Shown: positions 1-9,002, counted from the first letter of the stretch. The stretch: 39,444 nucleotides of DNA from an uncultured Bacilli bacterium (GCA_934090685.1 CAKOJN010000009.1:1-39444); one strand, 5' to 3'. The notes: generated by a model from the sequence alone, not told the origin. Numbers and translations are program-made.

Positions 1-55
1 ATTTTAACTCATTTCTGATGATTTTTTCATCTTCTATAATTAATATTTTTTTCAT
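1..55 (-). CDS. Response regulator, N-terminal end only
   Basis: Only the first 18 codons lie in the window, and the gene runs off the left edge. The peptide begins MKKILIIEDEKIIRNELK, the first beta strand and acidic pocket (EDE) of a CheY-like receiver domain. A good ribosome binding site (GAAAGGAG, positions 63-70) lies just upstream of the ATG. The receiver assignment rests on this short motif alone. Output domain and partner kinase cannot be seen. Confidence 0.7.
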   Translation of the reverse strand, partial: MKKILIIEDEKIIRNELK

Positions 56-112
56 AGTTTGTCTCCTTTCATAATTTACTTTTTTAATCATTCATATTAT
101 ATCACTTTAATT

Positions 113-232
113 TTATAAATTATAATAATCTTCATTTTCCCATAAAACTTTATTAATTTCATCATAGAATTCTTCACCATAATCTACATCATCTTTGAAA
201 TCGCCTTCTTTAATAAAATTACTTATATGCAT
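113..232 (-). CDS. Small acidic protein, 39 aa, hypothetical
   Basis: A short frame whose ATG (230-232) lies inside the last codons of the cytidine deaminase gene, so the two overlap by 14 nt and could be translationally coupled. The peptide is strongly acidic (many D and E), has no membrane segment, and ends in LWENEDYYNL. No family recognised. The overlap and the biased composition favour a real gene, but a chance frame is possible. Confidence 0.3.
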   Translation of the reverse strand: MHISNFIKEGDFKDDVDYGEEFYDEINKVLWENEDYYNL

Positions 233-614
233 TAATCCAATGATAAGGTTGTAATTCTTTTAATGCAACAAATTTTAAATCATTTTCTTTATTAGTCACT
301 CCTACTAACACATTACCTGTCCAATAATTAAGTCTTTCTTGGCAAATACCACAAGGTGTTAGCACTTTAAAATCACTTTTTTCATCATCTCTTACTACAC
401 ATAAACAATGAGTGACTTTTTTATTATATTTATGTGCCTCACATATCGCACCTGTCTCTATACATAAAGATGCCGATTCATTTTTTACTTCTATTGGAAC
501 ACTGGTATAATAATCATCTTCTTCTGTTCTTATAACCGCTGCTCCACCCCATCCTTTTGGATATCTTTTTTTTATTAAATCTACTGCTAGTAAATACATT
601 TTATTCTCTATCAT
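219..614 (-). CDS. Cytidine deaminase family protein
   Basis: A 131-aa protein of the size usual for tetrameric zinc cytidine/blasticidin-type deaminases, which hydrolyse the amino group of (deoxy)cytidine or an analogue. The zinc site is visible: C51 and E53 in SLCIETGAI (the usual C-A-E signature, here C-I-E) and C88/C91 in PCGIC. The fold signature is good; the exact substrate cannot be read from sequence. It is followed within 15 nt by TraX upstream and may share its transcript. Confidence 0.75.
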   Translation of the reverse strand: MIENKMYLLAVDLIKKRYPKGWGGAAVIRTEEDDYYTSVPIEVKNESASLCIETGAICEAHKYNKKVTHCLCVVRDDEKSDFKVLTPCGICQERLNYWTGNVLVGVTNKENDLKFVALKELQPYHWINAYK

Positions 615-628
615 AATACTCTCCTAAT

Positions 629-1369
629 CTAAATAAATAATATTGTTACATTTCCATAAATTAATATTCTAAGTATACCAATTATTAATAAATGTAATGG
701 ATAATATATATAAAAGAACCATTTCATTGTTTTGTTTTTTCCTCTTGTGCCATCATAAAGTTTTAATACTTCATATGATAGTGCCGAGAATAGTATCAAA
801 ATACCATATAGTTTATTTACAAATATAAATGAAACTAATGCATATATTAATAACCAAAACATCATTGATAACATTTGTTTTTTTAAATTACCTCTATATT
901 TATACATATAAAGTATAGACATTACAGCAATAGAACTAAAATCTGCTGAGAAAGTTATCAAACATATCAATAATATTAATAACGTTTTTTGCCAATCTTT
1001 AAATTTAGTATTACTATAAGTTATATAGAGTGCCACTACTGACCATGCTAATGTCCACATAATACTTGTCTGATTAAATATTTCTTCTTTGAATGGTATA
1101 AAATCAATCCCAAATGCAAAACAATATGCAAAGTGTGAAAGTATAGAAAACATAAATAATCTTTTTATATATTTTTTTACATCATGAGTATAATAAAAAC
1201 CTTCACATATAAAGAAAAACATTATAGGTGCAGTTAATCTACCAATAATATGCATAATAATACAAATGATATTACCTTGCATATTTGGATATAATAAATC
1301 CGCAACATGATCTATAGTCATTGCCACTATTGCGATTAATTTCAGATGATTAGAATTTAGTTTTTTCAT
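629..1369 (-). CDS. TraX family membrane protein
   Basis: A 246-aa polytopic membrane protein. The start LNSNHLKLIAIVAMTIDHVA is the typical opening of the TraX family (N-acetylase of F pilin in plasmids; chromosomal homologues in Bacillota have unknown substrates). About six to eight hydrophobic segments follow. The stop of the upstream DUF1697 gene (1370-1372) touches this start codon, so the two are co-transcribed. No conjugation genes are nearby, so the pilus role is not implied here. Confidence 0.8.
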   Translation of the reverse strand: MKKLNSNHLKLIAIVAMTIDHVADLLYPNMQGNIICIIMHIIGRLTAPIMFFFICEGFYYTHDVKKYIKRLFMFSILSHFAYCFAFGIDFIPFKEEIFNQTSIMWTLAWSVVALYITYSNTKFKDWQKTLLILLICLITFSADFSSIAVMSILYMYKYRGNLKKQMLSMMFWLLIYALVSFIFVNKLYGILILFSALSYEVLKLYDGTRGKNKTMKWFFYIYYPLHLLIIGILRILIYGNVTILFI

Positions 1370-1915
1370 CTATTTACCTCTACTCATTTCTAATAGTTTT
1401 TTTACAGTATTTTTTGTTCTAATAGTTATAAAATCTTTAACTTCACTACTAGCAGTCTTAATCCACCAATTACTTTTTCTATAATCTTTTAATTTATACA
1501 TCCAGAAAATATTATTTTTATATTCTTCTACTTTTTCAACTGAATCATTTAATTTTCCTAAAGATAACTGTATTTCATTAAATGTATGTGGTTTCATTAT
1601 AAAAATTATATTTGAATAATTTTCTTTATTATCTTTATCCCACCAATTAGGTTTATTATTTAATAAATCTTCTAGTTCATCTTTATTTATTACAAAAACT
1701 GGTATATCAAGATTAAATTCATTCTTTATCATAGTATGTACATTAATAACAATTTCATCTTTATTTTGACTAGTTTCTAAAATAATATTTCCACTATTTA
1801 AATATGTAATTACATTTTCATAATTTAGATTTTCTAATTTATTCTTAAGTTCACCCATCGAAATCTTATTTTTACCACTTATATTTATTCCACGTAATAA
1901 TACTACATATTTCAT
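1370..1915 (-). CDS. DUF1697 family protein
   Basis: A 181-aa soluble protein. The opening MKYVVLLRGINISGKNKISM and the following ITYLNSGNIIL are the family signature of DUF1697, a widespread group of small proteins of unknown function. A strong ribosome binding site (AAGGAG) precedes the ATG. It abuts TraX with no gap. Length is normal for the family. Confidence 0.85.
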   Translation of the reverse strand: MKYVVLLRGINISGKNKISMGELKNKLENLNYENVITYLNSGNIILETSQNKDEIVINVHTMIKNEFNLDIPVFVINKDELEDLLNNKPNWWDKDNKENYSNIIFIMKPHTFNEIQLSLGKLNDSVEKVEEYKNNIFWMYKLKDYRKSNWWIKTASSEVKDFITIRTKNTVKKLLEMSRGK

Positions 1916-1948
1916 ATAACTCCTTATTATAAGTGTTCAAAGTATTAA

Positions 1949-3085
1949 CTAAAGTCCATATGGTTTCTTACAATAGTTATCTATTTGATCTTTAAAGAAT
2001 TTATCATTATAATCTACATCTAATTTATCTTTATATTTATCTGGTATTTCATTTTCTTTATATTCTTTTAAATTATAAGCACCAGTACCATTCTTAACTT
2101 TATCAAATATTATTGTCATTGGTTCAGAAGTTGCATCTACTATTTCACACTTTTCATTATTATTAGTATATTTTCCATACTTAGTAACTATATATGTATA
2201 TATCTTACCATCTTTCTCTTCACTATCTAATATTTTATGTCCTTGAGCATAAACATAATCACCATTATTATCTTTATATTTTTCTTTAGATATTTTTACT
2301 AATGTTTTGGATACTGAAAACTCTAGCACTTCTTCATTAACACTAGCATTCTTATTAGAAACAACTTTAACAAAGTTATATAGGCATATTCCTAGTATAA
2401 CAATAATTAAATTAATTATATAAAACTTAGTATTTAATTTAATGTGTTTTTCATTAATAAATGCTTCTACAAATAAATAATCTAATACAACAAATATAAA
2501 TGTCATAGTTACATTCTCAATCATATCTAATTTATCATAAATAACAATATCAAATAGACAGAATATACCAAATAACAATAGAACGTATAATGCATAAATT
2601 CCTTTTTTAATATATTCTTTCATTTTACTTTCACTTCCCTTATTATTATCATCTTCATTATTCTCTTCTGCATATTCAAAATCTTTACTTGTATTATAAA
2701 ACTTATTTCCTTTTTCTTCTTCTTTGTTTATTATATTCATATATTTATCTGTATTAATTCTATCAATATTTTTTGTTTCTAATGAAAGTTTTCTACATAA
2801 AGTTTTCGCTCCTTCAAGTTCTTTCATACATTTGTCTATTTTAGAAATTTGTTTTAATGATATTTCTTCTAATGATTTAGTTTTATTAAATAAACACTTT
2901 ATATCATCTATAGAAATATTACATTTTCTAAGCATTATTATCTTTTTAAGTTTTACTATATCTTTATCACTATAATTTCTATACTCATTATCACCTCTAG
3001 TTGGTGTTAATAAACCTTCCTTTTCATAGAACCTTATATTTGCCCTTGAAACTTTTAATATTTTTTCCACTTCTTTAATCTTCAT
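1949..3085 (-). CDS. MerR family regulator fused to a membrane domain
   Basis: A 378-aa protein. Residues 1-70 are a MerR-type winged helix (IKEVEKILKVSRANIRFYE, then YRNYSDKDIVKLKKIIMLR). Residues about 70-115 form the usual coiled dimer helix, followed by an acidic linker. Three hydrophobic segments lie around 163-182, 190-210 and 220-240, and the remaining ~135 residues are probably on the outer face. The normal MerR length is 120-270 aa, so this is a membrane-anchored sensor type. Its own promoter has the classical MerR 19-bp spacer with a dyad, so it is probably autoregulated. The signal is unknown. Confidence 0.85.
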   Translation of the reverse strand: MKIKEVEKILKVSRANIRFYEKEGLLTPTRGDNEYRNYSDKDIVKLKKIIMLRKCNISIDDIKCLFNKTKSLEEISLKQISKIDKCMKELEGAKTLCRKLSLETKNIDRINTDKYMNIINKEEEKGNKFYNTSKDFEYAEENNEDDNNKGSESKMKEYIKKGIYALYVLLLFGIFCLFDIVIYDKLDMIENVTMTFIFVVLDYLFVEAFINEKHIKLNTKFYIINLIIVILGICLYNFVKVVSNKNASVNEEVLEFSVSKTLVKISKEKYKDNNGDYVYAQGHKILDSEEKDGKIYTYIVTKYGKYTNNNEKCEIVDATSEPMTIIFDKVKNGTGAYNLKEYKENEIPDKYKDKLDVDYNDKFFKDQIDNYCKKPYGL

Positions 3086-3104
3086 TTTTGGTTCCTCCTT
3101 ATCA

Positions 3105-3135
3105 ACTATAATCTATAAAGTAAGTTTATAGTCAA
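3105..3135 (-). promoter_or_regulatory. MerR-type promoter and operator
   Basis: Read on the minus strand: -35 TTGACT (3130-3135), a 19-bp spacer, and -10 TATAGT (3105-3110). The spacer holds a perfect dyad, CTATAAA (3113-3119), 5 nt, TTTATAG (3125-3131). A 19-bp spacer with a central dyad is the hallmark of promoters remodelled by MerR proteins. It drives the MerR gene itself, which indicates autoregulation. Confidence 0.8.
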
Positions 3136-3143
3136 TACCTAAA

Positions 3144-3785
3144 TTAATTTTTTTGTCTTTTTAAATATAACGCATATAATGTAGAAATTATAGTCAATAT
3201 AAGTGCCACCACTACTGTATCATTATGAGTTCCTAAAATAGATAAACTATTAATTAAACTATGCGTAATGATACATGGTACTAAACTATTACTTTTATAA
3301 AAGATCATTACAAATAAATATCCTAAAGATAATGCATATATTATTTGTATTAGAGTATTTAAAGTATCTTGTCCGTTAAATAAATTAACAATATGTCCTA
3401 TACCAAATGTTAATGTACTTATTATTATTGCTTTTTTAACACTTTCTTTTTCTATTGCTTTAAATAGAAAACCTCTAAATAATATTTTTCCTATAAAACC
3501 TACATTAATCATATTTATAATATAAAATAAAGTCTCAAATGTAATTTTCTCGCTTGTTAGTCCACCCAAAGGTTAACAGATGAAATTAAAATAAGCGGAA
3601 CAAAATATAAATATTTTTTAGTATCTTTTACTTTGGTTAAAACATAGTATTTAGTTTTTTTAAGTTTGATAATTATAAATAACAATAAAAATGAAAATAA
3701 TATATTAACTATCATACTCTTATAACTAGATGAACCGAATGTATTAATCAAGTAAGAATTTATGTCTCTTATATATTTTTTTCAT
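3144..3785 (-). pseudogene. Broken CPBP-family membrane protease
   Basis: Remains of a CPBP (Abi/CAAX) intramembrane protease. The C-terminal part (3144 to about 3569) keeps LFRGFLF, FGIGH and PCIITHSLIN, matching the second half of motif 1 and the two His motifs. The catalytic EExxxR is replaced by GKxxxR (GKILFR), so both glutamates are lost. An upstream frame (to 3751) ends at NLWVD, while the next frame continues GGLTSE: a missing base in the GGG run near 3567 restores VNLWGGLTSE. A second break near 3750 separates an ATG start (MKKIYKRHKFLL, 3783-3785) from INTFGSS. With two frame breaks and dead active-site residues it is a true pseudogene. Confidence 0.75.
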
Positions 3786-3823
3786 ACATCACGGCCTTAT
3801 AATATATATACAAGTATTATATC

Positions 3824-3850
3824 AAAAAAAATAGGTAATTTAAACCTACT
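3824..3850 (-). terminator. Rho-independent terminator after the hydrolase gene
   Basis: On the minus strand AGTAGGT, 7-nt loop, ACCTAT, then a run of eight T. It ends the GT2-hydrolase transcript. Confidence 0.7.
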
Positions 3851-3903
3851 TTTTGATTATAATTATTTTTGTACACTAATATTATTTTCCCTAATATACA
3901 TTT

Positions 3904-4812
3904 TTAATATGACTTATTTATAAAATTTAAAACATCATTATATACTTCACTCTTCTCTTTCTCATTTAATATTTCATGTCTTAAATTTTTATATAATTTA
4001 CTTTTTATATTTTTATATCCTATATCTTTTAAGAATTCTTTTAATTCGATAAATTTCTTTTCATTTTGAATAACTGGATCATCTGAACCTGCGATTAAAA
4101 GAATATCTAAATTTTTATTTTTAACTTGATAATCATTCTTTCTAAATGCTTGTCTCATTAATTTATATAAATTAATAAATCCATTAGTTGTAAATATAAA
4201 GCCACATAATTCATCATCATTGTAACTGCATATATTATTTGTGCTTTTAGAAAGCCAAGAATTTTCATATTTATATCCTTTATTATAATTACCAAATGTT
4301 AATGTATTTAAAAATTTATTTCTTTTTTTACCCAAACCAAATGCCTTACATAAATAGGCTAGTCCAATAGCGACTGGTGTGAATGGATTATACGTAGGTG
4401 TTCCACAAAGTATTAATTTTTCAAGTTCAAAATCATATTTTTCTATATAACATCTAGATACAAGTGTACCCATACTATGACTAAATAAATATATTTTTTT
4501 ATCTTTAAACTTATTTTTAATATATAAAGTAACTTCATGTAAATCATCAACAATATAATCAATATTATCGGTATAAAAGTAACCTAAGTCATTATCATCT
4601 TTAATACTCTTACCATGCCCTCTATGGTCATTAATAACACATGCATATCCATTACTTGCTAAAAACCTCATAAAATCAAAATATCTTTCTTTATGTTCAG
4701 CCATACCATGTGACAATTGTATAACGCCAAGTACCTCACCCTCAGGTACGATATAAGCAATATCAAGTTTTAATCCATCACACTTAGAAATAACTTCATC
4801 ATATTTTATCAT
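3904..4812 (-). CDS. Alpha/beta hydrolase, monoacylglycerol-lipase-like
   Basis: About 302 aa, serine hydrolase of the S33/Hydrolase_4 group. From the start used here the motifs run in the normal order: oxyanion LSHGMAEH (about 33-40), DHRGHGKS (about 62-69), nucleophile elbow SHSMG (Ser near 113), acid AGSDDPV and base LRHEIL. No signal peptide, so cytosolic. Likely substrates are lysophospholipids or monoacylglycerols. I chose the ATG at 4810-4812 (MIKYDEV) because a purine-rich AGAGATGG precedes it; an in-frame ATG nine bases upstream has none. The start lies inside the end of the GT2 gene, so the two are coupled. Confidence 0.8.
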   Translation of the reverse strand: MIKYDEVISKCDGLKLDIAYIVPEGEVLGVIQLSHGMAEHKERYFDFMRFLASNGYACVINDHRGHGKSIKDDNDLGYFYTDNIDYIVDDLHEVTLYIKNKFKDKKIYLFSHSMGTLVSRCYIEKYDFELEKLILCGTPTYNPFTPVAIGLAYLCKAFGLGKKRNKFLNTLTFGNYNKGYKYENSWLSKSTNNICSYNDDELCGFIFTTNGFINLYKLMRQAFRKNDYQVKNKNLDILLIAGSDDPVIQNEKKFIELKEFLKDIGYKNIKSKLYKNLRHEILNEKEKSEVYNDVLNFINKSY

Positions 4813-5782
4813 ACAAACCATCTCTATAATTATTTAAAAATTCTATTTCTTTATCACTAATATTTATATAATCAGATATATCCAAATCATTTAAATATTT
4901 AAATATTTCATCATTTAAAATATTATTTAACAAATTATTTTTATCTGATGACTTAACTAAATCAACTAAATTAATTAAAGATTTAAATATTCTAAATATA
5001 TATGCATTTTTAATCTCTTTATTTTCTTCAATTATCATTCTTTTATAGATTTCTTTAACAAAACTCATGTGATCTTTAATAACTTTATCATTTACTTTTC
5101 TTCTACTGATAGAATAATCATTTATGTAATAGTTATACCAAACATGAGAACTTATTCCTATAGTGTTTGCCTTATTCATTAAATCTATCATAAATAAAGT
5201 ATCTTCACTCATACCAAGATTATTATTAAATCTTAAATCTCCAAGTACACTTCTCCTGTAAAGTCTAGTATATATTCTACCAGATGGAAGATTACCAATG
5301 ATTTTATTATTATTCTTTAATTTACCAGATAATAATTTATCCATAAATAATTCTATATTATTTTTGTTATAGACATAAAAATCAAGTTCACATTTTCTTA
5401 TTTTATAAACTTCACCATTTTTAATCTCATTATAACCTCCGATAATAAGATCTAAATTATCCTTCTCAATTAAATTATAAGCATCTTCTAAGAAACTTTC
5501 TACAAGTGTATCATCAGCATCCAAAAATGTTAAATATTGAGAATTTGAAATATCAATACCAACATTACGAGCATTACTGACACCGCCATTCAAAATATGT
5601 TTAACACAAAAATTATCTTTATCTTTAACATAATCATCTAAATAGTTTTTAACTTCATCATGACTACCATCATCAATAATATAAACTTTATAGTTTTTAT
5701 AAGTTTGCTTAAGTATACTATTAAAACATCTTTCCAAATCACTTATAGGTGTATTATAAACTGGAATAATTATATCTATCAT
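4799..5782 (-). CDS. Glycosyltransferase family 2
   Basis: A 327-aa GT-A fold enzyme with the N-terminal GT2 signatures: IIIPVYNT at the start, DDGS (37-40), GGVSNARNVG (66-75) and LDADD (87-91), the metal/nucleotide-sugar DXD site. There are no membrane segments. Such proteins transfer sugars to surface polysaccharide or teichoic acid precursors. The neighbouring acyltransferase and broken GT1 suggest a surface-glycan gene patch, partly lost. The sugar cannot be predicted. Confidence 0.85.
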   Translation of the reverse strand: MIDIIIPVYNTPISDLERCFNSILKQTYKNYKVYIIDDGSHDEVKNYLDDYVKDKDNFCVKHILNGGVSNARNVGIDISNSQYLTFLDADDTLVESFLEDAYNLIEKDNLDLIIGGYNEIKNGEVYKIRKCELDFYVYNKNNIELFMDKLLSGKLKNNNKIIGNLPSGRIYTRLYRRSVLGDLRFNNNLGMSEDTLFMIDLMNKANTIGISSHVWYNYYINDYSISRRKVNDKVIKDHMSFVKEIYKRMIIEENKEIKNAYIFRIFKSLINLVDLVKSSDKNNLLNNILNDEIFKYLNDLDISDYINISDKEIEFLNNYRDGLYDKI

Positions 5783-5801
5783 TTTATACCTCTATTATAT
5801 T

Positions 5802-6143
5802 TTAACATTTAGTTTTCTTATTTTCAATTTCTTCTAAATATAAATTATTAATCTTTTTTGCAACATTTGAATAGCTCATACCAAGTGTTCTTTTTGCTCT
5901 TCTTAATACCATGAATAATCCTTTTTATCACTTATTATTTCTTTAATTCTATTTTTATATAAATATATGTCTTCTTTACTAAGATATCCATTAAAATTAT
6001 CTTTAACTGTCATGCCTACCATACTACCCTCTATAAAAAAGGCCAGGTGTTTCATTAACACTTGCTTCTATTCTAACCAAACTTGAAGTGTCAAAAGCGG
6101 ATGGAAAAAGTAATAAATTTGATCTTAAATATATACTTGATAA
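5802..6143 (-). pseudogene. Remnant of a GT1 (GT-B) glycosyltransferase, C-terminal part
   Basis: This stretch between the GT2 and acyltransferase genes holds no intact gene, but three minus-strand frames join into a family-1 glycosyltransferase C-terminus. Reading from 6143: YLRSNLLLFPSAFDTSSLVR then IEASVNETPGLFYRG, stop/shift, then SMVGMTVKDNFNGYLSKED and IYLYKNRIKEIISDKK, shift, then RRAKRTLGMSYSNVAKKINN to the stop at 5802-5804. The FPSxFDTSSLVxIEA and DNxNG signatures are typical of GT4-type diacylglycerol glucosyltransferases. The N-terminal half is missing. Frame breaks lie near 6035 and 5920. Confidence 0.75.
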
Positions 6144-6157
6144 TAAAGTATAATTAT

Positions 6158-7219
6158 TTATTTTATTAGCTTAACTAATCTACTAGTAACAATATTAAAT
6201 AGAAAAGCCATCGCATAATTTAGTATAATAGCCCAAATAAGTACAAGTATAGCGTTGCCAGGAGCATATAATATAGGCATAAATATTTCTTTAGAGCAAT
6301 TAAAGAATAAGCAATGAGTAAACCACATTAGCATAGATAACTTACCTATTTTAACTAAAGGTATATATAGTTTCGCATTAAATAATCTAGCTAATTTTAT
6401 AAATGAATAGATAAATAACGGTGTATATATAATTTCTAAATTCATAGATAAAGAAATCATGTGTCTCCTAGAATATATTTCTCCAAAAGATAAATTAGGT
6501 ACTAAATATTTAAGTAAAAAACTAGACATTAATACAAATAAACATAATATAAGCTTATATCTTTCTTTAATATCAATAGATTCTAATTTCTCAAATACTT
6601 TATATTTAGATACTAAATATCCTGCCATAACAGTTGGATAAAATCTTATTAAATTATTAAGTATAACTATAATAATATCATTCCTATAGAATATTCCTTT
6701 TAATGCACTAAATATTATAATAGGAATAAATAATAAAACTAATATATTTTGAGTAGTATTCATTTTATCAGATATTTTTGATATTAAAGGCATACAAATC
6801 ATAACAATAATATAAAATCCTATATACCAGCAAAAAATCATAACACTTCTTTTAAGACTAAACATCTCAAGTAAAAAACTACCAGCAGAAAAATCATACG
6901 TTTTTGTAATAACACCAATTATAGTAAACACTATTAATACTACCCAAAATGGTATTAATATTTTCAAAATCTTTTTAAGTGATTGTTTCAATGTTTTATT
7001 TTTAGAAAATACATATGTATACCCAGTAATAAAACAAAATATTGACACAGGATTAAATGGATTACAAAATATTTGTGCAAGACTTTTAAGGCTAGGATAA
7101 CTAATACCATCAATATACCATTCTGGAAATGTAAACATATGATGAATATACATAAATATCAAAGCAACACCCTTTAGTATATTTGATTCTGTTAAAGAAA
7201 TAAAATTATTTTTTTTCAT
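6158..7219 (-). CDS. Acyltransferase family 3 membrane protein
   Basis: A 353-aa polytopic protein with about ten hydrophobic segments. Near the N-terminus ILKGVALIFMYIHHMF resembles the first helix and His region of acyltransferase-3/OafA-type enzymes, which O-acetylate cell-surface sugars. A strong ribosome binding site (GTGGAGGT) lies 5-6 nt before the ATG. It sits next to glycosyltransferases, which fits surface-glycan modification. It has no fused extracellular SGNH domain. Confidence 0.75.
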   Translation of the reverse strand: MKKNNFISLTESNILKGVALIFMYIHHMFTFPEWYIDGISYPSLKSLAQIFCNPFNPVSIFCFITGYTYVFSKNKTLKQSLKKILKILIPFWVVLIVFTIIGVITKTYDFSAGSFLLEMFSLKRSVMIFCWYIGFYIIVMICMPLISKISDKMNTTQNILVLLFIPIIIFSALKGIFYRNDIIIVILNNLIRFYPTVMAGYLVSKYKVFEKLESIDIKERYKLILCLFVLMSSFLLKYLVPNLSFGEIYSRRHMISLSMNLEIIYTPLFIYSFIKLARLFNAKLYIPLVKIGKLSMLMWFTHCLFFNCSKEIFMPILYAPGNAILVLIWAIILNYAMAFLFNIVTSRLVKLIK

Positions 7220-7311
7220 ATTACCTCCACCCCACTATCAATATGATAGCATCTACTTATAATACTAACAAAAAGTAATCATAATATCAATCATTTAAAA
7301 AAATAAACATA

Positions 7312-7929
7312 TCACATACTTATTTTATTTTTAATATCATTAAGAGTAATAGGTCCTTCTCTTAATATTTTAATTTCATTATTTTCTACTTTCACTATTG
7401 TTGATGCGATACCAAATTTGCTCTCACCGTCATCAATATAAATATCAACATTATCATGAAAATCATTATATATACTTTTAATATTAGTTCCACTAGGTCT
7501 ATTTGATATATTAGCACTAGGTGCAGCTATCGGAGTATTACTGTATTTAGATAATTTTAAGGCAATATCATTTTCTGGCATTCTAATACCTACTGTATCC
7601 CCACCATTAGTAAGTACATTAGGTACAATATTTTTCTTTTTAAGTATTATTGTAAGCGGACCAGGTAAAAATTCTTTTATAATTTTATATTCTAAAGGAG
7701 TAATATCTTTAGCAATCATATTAATCATTTCAAGAGATGAAACAATCAAATTAATAGATTTAGTTATATCTCTTTGTTTAACTTCGTATAGTCTTTTAAT
7801 AGCCTTTTCATCAAGTCCATTTACACCAATAGCGTATACAGTTTCAGTTGGAAAAACAACTATCTTTCCATTTCTAATTTCATGTGATACATCCATTAGT
7901 TCACTATCAGTAATATTTTTATATATCAT
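7312..7929 (-). CDS. tsaC: Threonylcarbamoyl-AMP synthase (Sua5/YciO/YrdC family)
   Basis: A 205-aa protein that makes threonylcarbamoyl-AMP from threonine, bicarbonate and ATP for the t6A modification of tRNAs reading ANN codons. The core is visible: GKIVVFPTETVYAIG (20-34), the KxxR-type KQRDITKSINLIV, PGPLTIIL, and the SANIS/RPSGT segment near 140. It is the short YrdC-only form; the C-terminal Sua5 domain is absent. It precedes the acyltransferase gene but with a gap, so probably has its own promoter. Confidence 0.9.
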   Translation of the reverse strand: MIYKNITDSELMDVSHEIRNGKIVVFPTETVYAIGVNGLDEKAIKRLYEVKQRDITKSINLIVSSLEMINMIAKDITPLEYKIIKEFLPGPLTIILKKKNIVPNVLTNGGDTVGIRMPENDIALKLSKYSNTPIAAPSANISNRPSGTNIKSIYNDFHDNVDIYIDDGESKFGIASTIVKVENNEIKILREGPITLNDIKNKISM

Positions 7930-7953
7930 AAAATCACCATTTTAATTATAACA

Positions 7954-7982
7954 AAACTGAGTAAATAAATCACTCAGTTTTT
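7954..7982 (-). terminator. Hairpin terminator between the 85-aa gene and tsaC
   Basis: AAACTGAGT (7954-7962) pairs with ACTCAGTTT (7972-7980), a perfect 9-bp stem overlapping the TGA of the small membrane protein. T runs flank both sides, so it may work in both directions. Confidence 0.65.
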
Positions 7983-8231
7983 CTTCATATTATCTTTCTT
8001 TTCTATAGAACAGCCTATTGCTTCACCAATTACCATACCAAGTAATAAGCATAATCCAGTATTATAGTTAAGCATAGTTCCTAACATTAACCCAAAACCC
8101 ATACCTAGTACCATTCCTTCTAAAATATAAGTATTATCTTTATTTTTATTATTCTTATTGCATTTGCAAATTATTATTACACATACGCCAAGTATAATAA
8201 ATGGTAATGCTGCCAATATAAAATCTTTCAT
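7974..8231 (-). CDS. Small membrane protein with glycine-rich helices
   Basis: An 85-aa protein with an N-terminal hydrophobic segment (residues 4-22), a short charged loop with Asn and Lys, and a second Gly-rich hydrophobic segment (MVLGMGFGLMLG to MVIGEAIG, about 40-70). Charged C-terminus. Family not recognised. It is 16 nt downstream of the LiaF-like gene and likely in the same transcript, so it may belong to the same envelope function. Confidence 0.55.
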   Translation of the reverse strand: MKDFILAALPFIILGVCVIIICKCNKNNKNKDNTYILEGMVLGMGFGLMLGTMLNYNTGLCLLLGMVIGEAIGCSIEKKDNMKKN

Positions 8232-8247
8232 AATTCATCCTCACTAT

Positions 8248-8928
8248 TTATTTAACTTCTAATCCTCCAAATATGCAAGTAGCATTAATGTAAATAATTG
8301 GTTTCTTTTCTTTATCACCATTTTTTGTTTTATTTTCAGCACCTCCAAATATAGAAGTTGAACTTATAACTACTTTAACATCTTTAGGTACTAATATATC
8401 AATCCCACCAAATACACATGAACAATTAATAACAACATCATCTTTTATAATCGCATCTCTTAAATCATATTCTATACCACCAAATACTGCTGATAAATTA
8501 CTTCCATTATATTCCTTTTTATCTAATGAAATTTTTTGACCACTAAAAGTAGCATAACATGTATTATCTTTCTTGTTCTTATTTAATTTATTAATCTCTT
8601 TATTGATTTTATTATTTAATGCATTCTTAAATATAATAGAAAGTCCAACTACAACTAAAATTATAGGTAATAATAATTTCCATAATAAATCAAAACTAAA
8701 TAGATTTTGACAACATAATAATAAAAGTAATCCAATCAATACTCCAATTAAATTACCAGTTTTATCATCACTATCAAAAATTCCAATTAAACAAGGAATA
8801 ATAATTATTAATGTCCACCATCCGTCAAAAAATATATCAATATTTGTTATTTCAAAAGCATTAAGGCCAATAATCACACCTATCACTATAAATAATGCTC
8901 CTAAAATAATATTCTTAAACTTACTCAT
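8248..8928 (-). CDS. LiaF-like membrane protein (cell-wall stress response type)
   Basis: A 226-aa protein. Four hydrophobic segments occupy residues 5-110, arranged as in DUF5668/LiaF proteins. The C-terminal 90 residues carry the repeated SAVFGGIEYDLRDA / SCVFGGIDILVP / TSIFGGAENKT / TCIFGGLEVK pattern, the beta-helix repeat of the LiaF C-terminal domain. LiaF of Bacillus restrains the LiaRS two-component system; no LiaRS genes are adjacent here, so a regulatory role is inferred only from the family. Confidence 0.8.
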   Translation of the reverse strand: MSKFKNIILGALFIVIGVIIGLNAFEITNIDIFFDGWWTLIIIIPCLIGIFDSDDKTGNLIGVLIGLLLLLCCQNLFSFDLLWKLLLPIILVVVGLSIIFKNALNNKINKEINKLNKNKKDNTCYATFSGQKISLDKKEYNGSNLSAVFGGIEYDLRDAIIKDDVVINCSCVFGGIDILVPKDVKVVISSTSIFGGAENKTKNGDKEKKPIIYINATCIFGGLEVK

Positions 8929-8950
8929 AACACGCCTACTTCCTATATCT

Positions 8951-8979
8951 ATTTTAACACGAACACGTTTATAAGTAAA
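8951..8979 (-). promoter_or_regulatory. Predicted sigma-A promoter for the LiaF-like gene
   Basis: On the minus strand -35 TTTACT (8974-8979), 17-bp spacer, -10 TAAAAT (8951-8956), about 22 nt before the start codon. Confidence 0.5.
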
Positions 8980-9002
8980 TTAAAAGCATACCATAAGGTA
9001 CA

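Noticed and set aside
8956..8972. CGAACACGTTT resembling a LexA box upstream of the LiaF-like gene
   Set aside because: Only one half matches the Bacillus-type consensus and the second half lacks GTTCG.
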